Shown here piece by piece: positions 19,521 through 27,314 of a stretch of 39,577 nucleotides of DNA. Numbering within the stretch: the stretch's first letter is position 1; each line of letters starts with the position of its first letter. A program made the position numbers and the translations under genes. The stretch comes from Alphaproteobacteria bacterium (lineage in GTDB: Bacteria; Pseudomonadota; Alphaproteobacteria; Caulobacterales; Parvularculaceae). Under the pieces are notes generated by a model. It saw only the letters and a program-made list of their open reading frames with translations. It searched no databases and was not told the origin of the DNA. The stretch is taken from contig JAUHYK010000039.1 in the NCBI GenBank assembly GCA_030426465.1, positions 1 to 39,577 on the forward strand, written 5' to 3'.

Positions 19521-19993
19521 CAGTCGCGCACCTCATCAATAACAAGGATTTTTATCTCGGGAGGCAAAGCCTCCGCTAACGGACGAATTGGAAAGAGACA
19601 GGATTCCCTATCGTTATTGGCAAAGACGTCAGGAAGATCGTTAACACTTACGATCGGCCAAGCGTATTTTTCAGGATCGGTCACATCGAGGAATGCAATA
19701 ACGCAATTGTTTTTGCACACGTCGGTAGGATCGATTAGATGACCAATCACATAAGGGGCGCTGGCCACACCTACTGTGAACGCGAGTTCCTGCCTAAATC
19801 CGCGTTCATGAAGGCGACGCCCCACGACAAGGCCAACAACGTCTCTAATGTTGTACGCCCAACGCCCATTAGATTGTTGGCGGCCAAAGAAACCGCCGAA
19901 AAACCGGCGGCGCGCTTCGCGCATGAATTCTGGGCTAAAGCCCGTGATCTCTTCCAAGCCTGCCGGATCAAATTTTGGATCAGTTTCGCTCAT
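19520..19993 (-). CDS. Putative HTH regulator or excisionase-like protein
   Basis: 157 residues. The first 70 residues suggest a MerR-like winged helix: LEEITGFSPEFMREARRRFF, then GRWAYNIRDVVGLVVGRRLHERGF. The remainder is unassigned and contains a C-x4-C pair (CKNNC). It is the first gene of the three-gene integrase unit, the place where AlpA-like activators or directionality factors sit in satellites. That role is inference. A large inverted repeat (20001-20045) lies directly upstream of its start and is a plausible binding site. Confidence 0.65.
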   Translation of the reverse strand: MSETDPKFDPAGLEEITGFSPEFMREARRRFFGGFFGRQQSNGRWAYNIRDVVGLVVGRRLHERGFRQELAFTVGVASAPYVIGHLIDPTDVCKNNCVIAFLDVTDPEKYAWPIVSVNDLPDVFANNDRESCLFPIRPLAEALPPEIKILVIDEVRD

Positions 19994-20000
19994 GATAATT

Positions 20001-20045
20001 CCGTGTAATCTCTAACACGCTTAAAGCATGGAATGGATTACACGG
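20001..20045. promoter_or_regulatory. 10-bp inverted repeat upstream of the integrase operon
   Basis: CCGTGTAATC (20001-20010) and GATTACACGG (20036-20045) are perfect inverted repeats with a 25-base spacer. A nested CGTGT/ACACG pair lies inside. The repeat begins 8 bases upstream of the first gene of the integrase unit, in a 130-base intergenic region, and is a candidate operator. Confidence 0.65.
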
Positions 20046-20123
20046 TCAAGGGCCATGTTGCTGGATTTGTCGCTTTTTCACGGTCTACATGTCTGTCAGC
20101 CGACGTTCATCAGAGAGACGTCT

Positions 20124-20426
20124 TCAGCGACTACCAATGCCCAGGGTCACAACATCCGCCTTGATGGCTGCTAGCCAGACCATTTCTCGGCTTCCGCGCA
20201 GACCACCACCGCGCACCGCCTCAGGCAGATTTTCATCAAGAACGCCCCACTTCCGCCAAAGGTCGTCCTCATTACCCGCTCGCGTCAGCATCATGGCGTC
20301 TTGCGCCGCGTGAAATTCCTCGCCCACCTCATCAGTAATGTCACCGGTGTTTGGGTTGTAGTAAGCGACGCTCGCCGCAGCATAACGCGACCAAGCCGCC
20401 TCGAATTCTCTGATTTCTCTAGGCAT
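20124..20426 (-). CDS. Unknown small protein, paralogue of the preceding gene
   Basis: 100 residues from the ATG at 20426, preceded by GGAGAG. Not recognised. The pattern EFEAAWSRYAAASVAY ... DLWRKWGVLDE ... EMVWLAAIKADVVTLG resembles the product of the next gene (20419-20724), so the two look like diverged paralogues. It overlaps that gene's end by 8 bases and is transcribed away from the repressor, where early lytic or induction genes lie in phages and satellites. Mostly helical, no membrane segment. Confidence 0.6.
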   Translation of the reverse strand: MPREIREFEAAWSRYAAASVAYYNPNTGDITDEVGEEFHAAQDAMMLTRAGNEDDLWRKWGVLDENLPEAVRGGGLRGSREMVWLAAIKADVVTLGIGSR

Positions 20427-20724
20427 GGTTCTCTCCTGCAGCTGTAAGCGCATCGGCCATAAGGCTGGAAAACCAAACATGCTCACGCCTGTCGGTTCGA
20501 CGGCCTTGCTCATCTGCATCGAGAACAGAAGCCTGAAATATCTGGAATTTTTCCTGAATCTCCCACTCTGATTTGGCCGGAGCCGTTAACACGGCATCGA
20601 GCGCACGAAGCTGATCCGCCCAAAGCGCCTCTTGACCGGGATTTCCGTATTTCTCCGGTGTAGCACTCAAAGCGCCGTTGGCGCGTCGCCATTCATGCCA
20701 TGCGTTTAAAAACTGCTCGCTCAT
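20419..20724 (-). CDS. Unknown small protein, first gene left of the repressor switch
   Basis: 101 residues from the ATG at 20724, which has GAAAGGA at good spacing; the frame opens slightly further at 20739. Not recognised. Visible blocks are FLNAWHEWRRANGAL, a middle helix LRALDAVLTAPA and HVWFSSLMADALTAAG near the end, matching the order of blocks in its neighbour. Its promoter lies in the operator region shared with the XRE gene, so it is probably under repressor control. Confidence 0.6.
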   Translation of the reverse strand: MSEQFLNAWHEWRRANGALSATPEKYGNPGQEALWADQLRALDAVLTAPAKSEWEIQEKFQIFQASVLDADEQGRRTDRREHVWFSSLMADALTAAGENHA

Positions 20725-20746
20725 AGCTTTTCCTTTCAAATAACGT

Positions 20747-20789
20747 TACTGATGGAAACGCATCATACAATACTGATGGAAATACATCA
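20747..20789. promoter_or_regulatory. Two tandem operators of the repressor switch
   Basis: Two 19-bp copies (20747-20765 and 20771-20789, 24-bp period) share TACTGATGGAAA and differ at two positions. Each contains the perfect inverted repeat TGATG-N6-CATCA. They fill the 68-base gap between the divergent genes and end three bases before the XRE start. This is the layout of a repressor-operator switch. Confidence 0.8.
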
Positions 20790-20792
20790 AGC

Positions 20793-21026
20793 ATGACTTC
20801 GCCAGCACAAATCCGCGCCGCACGCGCGCTTCTTGGATGGTCGCAATCTGACCTCGCTGAAGCCGCAGGGGTTAGCGTCCCTACCGTTCAACGCTCCGAA
20901 GGTAAGACGACAATCAAAGCCGCTGACGAGTCTGTCGAGGCCATAGTTGACGCTCTGGAATCTGAAGGGGTGCAATTCATCCCTGAAAACGGCGGCGGGC
21001 CGGGGGTTCGACTGAGCGGCAAATGA
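20793..21026 (+). CDS. XRE-family repressor (Cro/CI-type HTH)
   Basis: 77 residues. The N-terminal two thirds are a classic helix-turn-helix of the XRE type: IRAARALLGWSQSDLAEAAG then VSVPTVQRSEG. A short tail VQFIPENGGGPGVRLSGK follows; this type of tail is common in small alphaproteobacterial XRE proteins. It most likely binds the two operators directly upstream, repressing the divergent early genes and itself. No clear Shine-Dalgarno precedes the ATG, and the operators lie within a few bases, so a leaderless transcript is possible. The stop overlaps the next start (ATGA). Confidence 0.9.
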   Translation: MTSPAQIRAARALLGWSQSDLAEAAGVSVPTVQRSEGKTTIKAADESVEAIVDALESEGVQFIPENGGGPGVRLSGK

Positions 21027-21589
21027 CCAACAATCCCTCCATAGCTGTCGCTGAAGCCATCTATGAAGGTCTCAAAGAAGGCGCCGACGCGGTATCGATT
21101 GTGAAAGCTGTCAGCGCAGTGACAGTTGGTATCCGCGATAAAATTCTAGAACAGAAAATCATTCGATTTATCACATCCGTGCACGAACTCAGCGCTGCGC
21201 AAAGAAGTAGCGTCATTCATGAACTCACAGTGAGCGCACCAGACGAAAAAGTCGGGTTTCTATTGCTTTCATACATAGACCGCACAGAAAGTGACCGGTC
21301 TGCGGAATACATAGGACGAGCGTTTTACAATCTCGGGATGGGGCGCATTGATACCCAAGAATTCTGGCGGGTCGCTTATGCGATTAGCGTGCTTCCACAT
21401 TTCGCCCTCAACTCCTTGCGACGCAACGAAAACGGAATCGTGCTTGCTGATTATTCAGATCAATTTGGGGCGGCAGGAATAGCGACATTGGCTGGCGGCG
21501 GCTCAATGGGAAGCAGTTTCGCATTTATAGGGCGGATGCCTGAAATTCTGCTCGCAATCAAAAATAACGAACTTGTTAAAAAGAAATAG
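21023..21589 (+). CDS. Unknown protein coupled to the repressor
   Basis: 188 residues, not recognised. Mostly helical. A glycine-rich stretch (GIATLAGGGSMGSSF, about 150-164) is flanked by hydrophobic helices, suggesting membrane contact. It is translated from an ATGA overlap with the XRE gene, so it is expressed in the repressed, integrated state. Genes in this position in prophages and satellites often give superinfection immunity or phage defence; that is inference from position only. A strong terminator follows. Confidence 0.7.
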   Translation: MTNNPSIAVAEAIYEGLKEGADAVSIVKAVSAVTVGIRDKILEQKIIRFITSVHELSAAQRSSVIHELTVSAPDEKVGFLLLSYIDRTESDRSAEYIGRAFYNLGMGRIDTQEFWRVAYAISVLPHFALNSLRRNENGIVLADYSDQFGAAGIATLAGGGSMGSSFAFIGRMPEILLAIKNNELVKKK

Positions 21590-21626
21590 CCCCCGCCAGC
21601 CGGTCAGTAGCTGGCGGGGGCTTTTT
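21578..21626. terminator. Bidirectional terminator between the repressor and head operons
   Basis: A 13-bp perfect stem (21588-21600 with 21610-21622, 9-base loop) is followed on the plus strand by TTTTT and on the minus strand by ATTTCTTTTTA. It can end both the XRE transcript and the head-gene transcript that arrives from the right. Confidence 0.92.
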
Positions 21627-21737
21627 GTGCCCGAACGCGGGCGGGTTGCTGCGTCACCGGATCGTCAAAACCGGCCGCAACTGCGGGTGTTTAAGCGCAC
21701 CGCCCGCTGGCGCATTGACGGCCCCAAATGACAACCG

Positions 21738-22811
21738 TCAATTCCGATAATCCGCAGGCGTCATATCGATGAACGCGAGCGCCTGTTTCATTTGCTCCGG
21801 CGATAGTCCGGCATCCTTCGCCTGCGAAAACGCCTGAATTACACCTGAAAGCGCGCGAGCGCGTCCGCCTGCGTCATAAGCCTGCAAGGGTCGCAGGCAA
21901 TCAAGCTCGACATTGCCGCCAAGCTTTTCACTGGCTTCTTCTTCGATCAATTCGCAGATCGGTTGCAATGTCCATTGCGCAAGCTGGCGCTGCGCTTCCC
22001 GAACAAGCGGGCCTGTTGCATTCGATGAAAGCCAGCTTGGCAGTACGCCGAAACTCGCGGCGATAGCATCCCGCGCGGCGGTAAGCGTTTCTTTTGTCAT
22101 CGCCGTTGAAAGATCAGGCGACAAATCCGCCGGGCGCCAGTCGCTTTGAGGCGCAGGACCGCCGCCCGCCGTCACATTCACCGATTCCCGCAACAGCATC
22201 CGCCCGCGCTTGCCGCGAAAGCCTCTCGAAAGCGCTTCATTGTCAGTGTCGGGCGATTCTGGAAACGGAACGATTTTCGATCCGAGCGGCGCATTTTCGA
22301 AAACATCGCGCAGCGCATCTTCGACGGCATGGAGAAGACCGGCGGAGATGGCCGCGCGACGCAACGGCGCCTGGCCGTAATAAGGCGCGGCAACATCGGC
22401 GCCGATGCGAATATGCAAAACTTCCGGCGCCAGCGCGGTCATGGTGCGCCCGCCGCCCGCTTCTGAGATTGAAAGCCGGTAGGCCGTAGGGATGCCGTCT
22501 TGCGTCCTCAAATCCCAATCGGCAGCAGGTAGCAACCTATCACTGGCGATCAAGCCGACATACTCACCGCGGAGGGCGAGAGAACGGGCAATCATGGCGA
22601 GATCGCGAGGCTTTAGAAAAGCGGTCCCGCTCACATCGGCAATCGTCAAACCGCCTTCCCAAAGCGATATGCAGCTTTGAACCGTCGCCGTCAGTTCGCC
22701 GATGCCGCGCCGTCCGCTGATATAGGACTCGCGCGCGGCCATGATTTCAGCCGTGAACCCGCTCGATGCCGAGCGCGTTTCATTTTTTTGTTTTGACCAA
22801 GGCCAGCGCAT
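21738..22811 (-). CDS. HK97-type portal protein
   Basis: 357 residues. The portal dodecamer forms the DNA entry vertex of the head. Recognisable HK97/GTA portal blocks are CISLWEGGLTIADV near the start, EVLHIRIGADVAAPYYGQAPL in the middle and the helical ASFGVLPSWLSSNATGPLVREAQRQL, followed by an acidic, Gln-rich C-terminal clip and stem region. It is a little shorter than typical (about 390-430). The start overlaps the stop of the connector gene by one base (TAATG). It is the last gene of the head operon, whereas in HK97-like phages portal normally comes directly after terminase. Confidence 0.9.
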   Translation of the reverse strand: MRWPWSKQKNETRSASSGFTAEIMAARESYISGRRGIGELTATVQSCISLWEGGLTIADVSGTAFLKPRDLAMIARSLALRGEYVGLIASDRLLPAADWDLRTQDGIPTAYRLSISEAGGGRTMTALAPEVLHIRIGADVAAPYYGQAPLRRAAISAGLLHAVEDALRDVFENAPLGSKIVPFPESPDTDNEALSRGFRGKRGRMLLRESVNVTAGGGPAPQSDWRPADLSPDLSTAMTKETLTAARDAIAASFGVLPSWLSSNATGPLVREAQRQLAQWTLQPICELIEEEASEKLGGNVELDCLRPLQAYDAGGRARALSGVIQAFSQAKDAGLSPEQMKQALAFIDMTPADYRN

Positions 22812-23350
22812 TAGTTCGCTCCCAAATTTCTGAAAGGCCGCAAGAGATCAGCGGCGCCGCTAAACTGCATGGCGCGCGCCGCAAGATTAGGCGCCGCGAA
22901 TTCAAAAGAACCGATGCCCTCAATCGAAGTCGCTTTTAGCGAAAGCTCGCGTCCGTCCATTTCATTCAAATAATTTGCAAGCCGGATATAGGCTTCCTGA
23001 ATAACGCCGGGCGGTGTTTCCGTGTCGCCAAGCGTCGCTGTGAATCGATATGTTCCACTATCCAGAAGGTAGCCGCCAAGCGGTGAAGGCCGCAGCGTGA
23101 CCTCTTCCCACGCATCACTGCTATTCCAATATTCCGTGGCCGTGAACGTCGCCGGTTTTAACGGCGGTTCCCAAAACCCATCGCCCGAGGCGATGAATTC
23201 ACAACTGCGCTCATTCCAGCGCCAGGCGATATAGCTTTCAATCCGGCGCCACACGGCGGAGAGAAATTCAGCACTTGGCGAAGTCAGCCCGGTTTCAATA
23301 GTAGGATAAGAAGCCGGAACGCCTTCCGTGATTTTAAGCGTCGTCGCCAT
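22811..23350 (-). CDS. Head-tail connector/adaptor protein (gp6-like)
   Basis: 179 residues resembling the gp6-type connectors of HK97 and gene transfer agents. An N-terminal helical bundle (PSAEFLSAVWRRIESYIAWRW), a beta insertion rich in aromatic residues (about 50-110) and a helix VIQEAYIRLANYLNEMDGR are visible. It would dock under the portal and offer the surface on which a tail or tail adaptor binds. As the element has no tail genes, this protein is the likely interface with a helper's tail. One-base overlaps (TAATG) link it to both neighbours. Confidence 0.78.
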   Translation of the reverse strand: MATTLKITEGVPASYPTIETGLTSPSAEFLSAVWRRIESYIAWRWNERSCEFIASGDGFWEPPLKPATFTATEYWNSSDAWEEVTLRPSPLGGYLLDSGTYRFTATLGDTETPPGVIQEAYIRLANYLNEMDGRELSLKATSIEGIGSFEFAAPNLAARAMQFSGAADLLRPFRNLGAN

Positions 23351-23889
23351 TAGTACCGATACCTCCTAAGAAAATCAGGAAGCTGACCGCCGGTGCGATT
23401 GCCGGGATGCCAGTTGCGCGCTTCAACGCGCGTTCCGTCATAAGCGGGCCAGCTCGAAACAACGCTAATTTCTCGAAGGTCGATTTGCGTAAGAGTGCGG
23501 ACATTGCCGTCGCGCCGCTCGCCGCCTTTCGGAATAATGAATCCGAAAGACATGCCGCCAAGGTCGCCGCGCTCCGCAAGCGCGAGAACGTCACGGCCTA
23601 AAGTTGTCTCAGGAAGATCGACTTCAAAAGACAATCCCTCATCGCTATCAGCGATGCGAAGCGTTCCAACAGATCGGCGGCCCAGCAACTTGCCCGCATC
23701 GTGATCGACAAACGCCAAAACTTCCGCGTCCGTCGATAACGTGCGTTCAAATGCGCCCCGCGCGATACGCTCGCGCACGCCGCCAATATCGGTTTCGCGA
23801 TCATAGACCGCTGCGAGGCCCGCAAGTTTGCGCGGGCCTTCGCGTTGGACATGCGCAACCTGCCTTTTATGCAAGGTCACTGTCATCAT
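23350..23889 (-). CDS. HK97-family prohead maturation protease
   Basis: 179 residues of the S78-type serine protease that cleaves the capsid scaffold during head maturation. Landmarks: GLAAVYDRETDIGGVRERIARGAF, the catalytic-His region FVDHDAGKLLGRRSVGTLRI (H63) and GGMSFGFIIPKGG with S114, then LREISVVSSWPAYDGT. These are the expected positions of the His-Ser pair. It overlaps the capsid gene stop by 4 bases (ATGA) and is downstream of it, the reverse of the usual protease-before-capsid order. Confidence 0.93.
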   Translation of the reverse strand: MMTVTLHKRQVAHVQREGPRKLAGLAAVYDRETDIGGVRERIARGAFERTLSTDAEVLAFVDHDAGKLLGRRSVGTLRIADSDEGLSFEVDLPETTLGRDVLALAERGDLGGMSFGFIIPKGGERRDGNVRTLTQIDLREISVVSSWPAYDGTRVEARNWHPGNRTGGQLPDFLRRYRY

Positions 23890-25166
23890 GCGCGGTCCTG
23901 CACATTGTTGAGAATTTCAATCTGCGCCGCGCGCGAGATCGTGACATCCATCGTCGCCAGGCCGGTAAGGCGCAGTCCGCCAGAGGCGGCGTCGGAATAT
24001 GGGTCCCTGACGACATCCAAGCCACCCCACATGCCCACGAAGATTGGCGGCGTGCCGCCGGTGACCGCCGTTGCGACAATCGTGTGCGCGCCTTTGTCGG
24101 TCCCGTCTTCGGCTTCCGATGCGGGAAGCGCATTGTCGGAAATGGTGAAGGCGCTTTCGCCGAACCGGCGAACAAGGCGGTCCCATTCGGAGTCAGCGGT
24201 TCCGGTAAGCACGTCGCCGTCAAGAATGGAATAGGTGAGCGGACGAATCAGCCAGCGTAAGGCGCTTGGTTTCATTGCCGCGTTTGCGTCCATCATGCGC
24301 CGCGCCGCTGCTTTGAAGACAGCATAGCTCGCGATGGCCGAAACGTCGGTTTCGGTGATGCCGACGCCGGACGCCAAAGCGATGACGCCCGTGGGCTCGC
24401 CCGACGATCCGGCGCCGGTGAAAGTCGCCCGGTCAACAGCTTCGGTGATAGCGCCGGACATATCGCGGCGGACCGCCGCTTCCAGCGCATCGCCCGATTG
24501 TTTCAGCGATTTGCGGGTGATTTTCATCGTGATGCCGAGAGTATGCGACGGATCAAGCGGGCGATCCGTTGTCGCGTAAACGGTCGGACCGGCGACGCTG
24601 CCGGTTTCTGTTGCGGCCCAGCCCGCCGTGACAGAGGAAGTCACAACCGGATATTCCATAAGGCCGGAATTGATGTTGACGACACGCGCGCCCATGCGTG
24701 CCGACACTGACTCCGCGAAGATGCGATCAATGATCGGCGCCGTCATTTTCGGGTCCGGCGTGCCGCTGGCGACTGTTTCGCCGGCGCGGGTTTCAAGCGC
24801 GGCATAGGGAACCGGAATTCCGCGATAACCGCCCTTGGAACGCATCTCTTGAACGATTTCCGCCGTCTCGCCAGAAAGCGCTGCGCCCTCATCAAGCGCA
24901 AGCGCCACTTGGCGAAGCTCGAAACGGCCCATGAGATCGGACCATTCCCGCTCCGAACGGGTCTCAAAGTCATCATTCGCGGCCCGGCGTTCCTCATCTT
25001 CGGAAATAAGCGCCGCGCGGTAGCGGGTTTCATTCGAGCGATATTCCTTGTCCAATGTTTCCATTGAACGGGTTTCGTCATCGGTAGGCTTGTCCTTGCC
25101 GACAAGTTCGGCGAGGGATTGGCGGATTTCAGATTGCCGCCTCTGGATTTTTACTGACTCCAACAT
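23886..25166 (-). CDS. Major capsid protein, HK97 fold
   Basis: 426 residues. The first 110 or so are a charged coiled-coil delta domain (SLAELVGKDKPTDDE, EDEERRAANDDFETRSE) that acts as scaffold and is removed by the prohead protease. The HK97 core follows: IIDRIFAESVSARMGARVV, an E-loop region around GWAATETGSVAGPTVYATTD, the spine helix and A-domain, ending with the conserved strand LRLTGLATMDVTISRAAQIEIL. No internal stop or frameshift. It overlaps the HNH gene by 16 bases. Confidence 0.95.
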   Translation of the reverse strand: MLESVKIQRRQSEIRQSLAELVGKDKPTDDETRSMETLDKEYRSNETRYRAALISEDEERRAANDDFETRSEREWSDLMGRFELRQVALALDEGAALSGETAEIVQEMRSKGGYRGIPVPYAALETRAGETVASGTPDPKMTAPIIDRIFAESVSARMGARVVNINSGLMEYPVVTSSVTAGWAATETGSVAGPTVYATTDRPLDPSHTLGITMKITRKSLKQSGDALEAAVRRDMSGAITEAVDRATFTGAGSSGEPTGVIALASGVGITETDVSAIASYAVFKAAARRMMDANAAMKPSALRWLIRPLTYSILDGDVLTGTADSEWDRLVRRFGESAFTISDNALPASEAEDGTDKGAHTIVATAVTGGTPPIFVGMWGGLDVVRDPYSDAASGGLRLTGLATMDVTISRAAQIEILNNVQDRA

Positions 25167-25480
25167 GGGTTTCTCCTGTTTTTTCTCACTGTGAGTTCTT
25201 GAACGGCATCATTCCATGCGCCGAATTTGTAGGCATACGGAGCTAGTCCGATTTCAATGCGCGTCTTTCGTGAGTGACAGGACGCGCAAAGGCTTTGAAG
25301 GTTGGAAAGCGTGAAAGCGAGTTCGGGATATGACCGAACCGGCTTGATGTGATCGACCTGGAGCCCATAGCGGGCCTTGCATTCGACGCAGGCGAAGCCG
25401 TCGCGGCGCAAGGCTTCAAAGCGAAGGCGCTTCCAACGCGGCGTTGATGTGATAGATTTGGAGTGTCTTACATATCGCAT
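25151..25480 (-). CDS. HNH endonuclease (packaging-associated)
   Basis: 109 residues. A compact HNH nuclease: C31-x2-C34 and C65-x2-C68 form the zinc site, with DH at 43-44 (QVDHIKPV), N60 and H69 as the HNH residues. In HK97-like phages and satellites such nucleases work with terminase in cos cleavage; that role is inferred here from the neighbouring terminase and capsid genes. I prefer the ATG at 25480, which has TTTTGGAG 8 bases upstream, over a GTG at 25489 that would overlap this site. It overlaps the capsid start by 16 bases. Confidence 0.9.
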   Translation of the reverse strand: MRYVRHSKSITSTPRWKRLRFEALRRDGFACVECKARYGLQVDHIKPVRSYPELAFTLSNLQSLCASCHSRKTRIEIGLAPYAYKFGAWNDAVQELTVRKNRRNPCWSQ

Positions 25481-25509
25481 TGATGACACTCCAAAAAGGA
25501 AAACGGCTC

Positions 25510-25755
25510 ATGACGAAATACACTGGCTACCTTGAGGTATCGCTGCCGGAAGATGCGCAGGCGATGGATATTCCGACGATGTTCAGATCCAACGCCGAAC
25601 AATACCGGGACTACATCTTGGAAAATTTGCTGTTCCAAGATCATCACGGAAACATCAGGTCGATGATCGGCGAATTCCCGCTTGCGACAACGCAAAAGCA
25701 GGTCGATGTTTTGATCGAAGTTCTCAACGAGTGGCGCGATAAGATGGATGATTGA
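25510..25755 (+). CDS. Small unknown protein on the opposite strand within the head operon
   Basis: 81 residues from the ATG at 25510, which has AAAAAGGA at good spacing. Not recognised. Amino-acid use looks natural (YTGYLEVSLPEDAQAMDI, then QVDVLIEVLNEWRDKMDD), while the antisense frame here does not. It lies between terminase and HNH, is transcribed against them, and ends two bases short of the convergent terminase stop. It could be a cargo or regulatory gene. Moderate confidence. Confidence 0.55.
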   Translation: MTKYTGYLEVSLPEDAQAMDIPTMFRSNAEQYRDYILENLLFQDHHGNIRSMIGEFPLATTQKQVDVLIEVLNEWRDKMDD

Positions 25756-25757
25756 TG

Positions 25758-27314
25758 CTAAGCCCATATCAACCTCGCAGGCTTAGAAGCAGGGCGACCG
25801 ATATGGCGTGCGCCTTCTGCAACAGCTAGAACCGTCGCCGACGCAGCATCGATACGGCCAAGGCTTCGGGCTTTCGCCAGTTTCATGTTGTTTGACGGAT
25901 CGCGAAGGCAAATCGCATCGGCCATTGCCGAGCGCATCAACAGGCTTTCGAGCGTCTGCACCTTTTCATCGAAGACAGCGCGCCGGAAGCGTTCAATGTC
26001 TTCGGAACCGTCCCGGAAGCCAAAGCCGCGCCAGATAACCGGCGCCGTGATGCCCGCGCGCTGCACTGCCTCGCTGATTTCGGCTTGCTTGTATCGGTCC
26101 GCGAGAAGCGCGCCGACTTTCTCACCTTCAACCCGGCGGAAAACTTCGCCCAGCCATGCGGCGACGGGAACGGTCTTTGCGCCGATGACCGTCAATTCCC
26201 CACGCTCGAACATACGGACATAGCGGTCGCCGACGGCATCATATGCGCCGCGATCCAGCAATGACGGATCGGACGGAAATGTTCCGTAAACCTCAAGCCG
26301 CCCGGTCATGGGCCAGTAAAGCGCGGCCGCGCTCATCGAGGCGGAGCCGCCGAGATCAATCCCGACGAAAACAGGCCCGTCCTTTGGCGGCAGTGATGAC
26401 CGCTCGCAGGATAACCATTCGTCAAGCGTCAGAAGATTGTCCCGCGTCTCGCCGGATACACGCTCATTGCGGTGATAGAGCCGAAAACTGGCGAGCGCCG
26501 AACCGCCCCGCGCAATCGCCCGCGCCGCTGCGGCCTGTAGCCATTCCAGCGATGCGCCGACGCCGTATCGAGCACCGGGGTTGGCGATCAGCAAGCTCGC
26601 GAGATCGTCGGCAGGGAGGCTAGGCTCCGGGCGATGCTCTTGAACGTAGGTTCCCGGCGGCGGGTTATCGATCCACTGTGAAAACGGGTGCGTGTCGTCA
26701 TTGGCGCTAGTCGAGATAATCAGCGCGCGTCCCTGCCGTTTGCCAAGGCCGGTGAGAAGCGCCGCTTCGAGCGAATCGCCCTTATCGCGCGCCCAATGTC
26801 CGCGCTCATCCATGATGACCATCGTCGGACCGGAGCCGAGCGCGCTTTTGCCATCCGCCGCGATAGCGCGAAGGATATGCGGGCCATCCGCGTCTTCGAA
26901 TTCGATTTCAAGGCGCGGCGAGCGCCGGAAGGTCAGCCGGGCCTGCATGTCGTCAGGAAGCGAACGCGCCAGCCCTTCCGCGAAATTCCACGCCACCTTA
27001 GCCTGATCGCGTGTTCTGGCGGCGACGATCACGTCCCGGCGGGGCTGATCATCCCAGATCCCGGTGAGGGCGCCGAGCCCAACGCCAGCCGCAAGCGCCG
27101 ACTTCGCATTGCCGCGCCCGACACTCAACACGCCCACGTCAATCTGCGGCGCAAGCGCGCCCTCAATGAATTGTTTTTGAAAGGGCGCCAGCCGCAATTG
27201 AGCGCCAGCCTTCGGACCCTCCGGGATGCGCAGCGTCTCTAGGAACCGCACCGCTTTCCCGGCGTCGTCGAGGCCGTGAAGGGCCCGCCTTGTCAGCTTC
27301 CGGGGCCTAGCCAT
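25758..27314 (-). CDS. terL: Terminase large subunit
   Basis: 518 residues: the ATPase-nuclease motor that packages DNA into the prohead. Walker A is SVGRGNAKS (64-72, with K71) and Walker B TMVIMDERGHW (D169-E170). The SxGRGxGKS-like form is typical of HK97/GTA-type terminases. An RNase H-like nuclease domain begins at FVGIDLGGSASMSAAALYW, with an Asp as first metal ligand, and a further conserved helix ends near RSAMADAICLRDPSNNMKLAKA. First gene of the head operon in transcription order. No small terminase gene is recognisable next to it. Confidence 0.94.
   Translation of the reverse strand: MARPRKLTRRALHGLDDAGKAVRFLETLRIPEGPKAGAQLRLAPFQKQFIEGALAPQIDVGVLSVGRGNAKSALAAGVGLGALTGIWDDQPRRDVIVAARTRDQAKVAWNFAEGLARSLPDDMQARLTFRRSPRLEIEFEDADGPHILRAIAADGKSALGSGPTMVIMDERGHWARDKGDSLEAALLTGLGKRQGRALIISTSANDDTHPFSQWIDNPPPGTYVQEHRPEPSLPADDLASLLIANPGARYGVGASLEWLQAAAARAIARGGSALASFRLYHRNERVSGETRDNLLTLDEWLSCERSSLPPKDGPVFVGIDLGGSASMSAAALYWPMTGRLEVYGTFPSDPSLLDRGAYDAVGDRYVRMFERGELTVIGAKTVPVAAWLGEVFRRVEGEKVGALLADRYKQAEISEAVQRAGITAPVIWRGFGFRDGSEDIERFRRAVFDEKVQTLESLLMRSAMADAICLRDPSNNMKLAKARSLGRIDAASATVLAVAEGARHIGRPASKPARLIWA

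Noticed and set aside
20793-21589. XRE gene plus unknown gene as a toxin-antitoxin pair
   Set aside because: The tandem operators, the divergent early genes and the integrase context fit a repressor switch better, and the second product shows no toxin family motif.
25468-25767. Minus-strand ORF of 99 residues opposite the small plus gene
   Set aside because: Shadow-like composition, no ribosome binding site, and overlap with the terL end; the plus frame has a good site and natural sequence.
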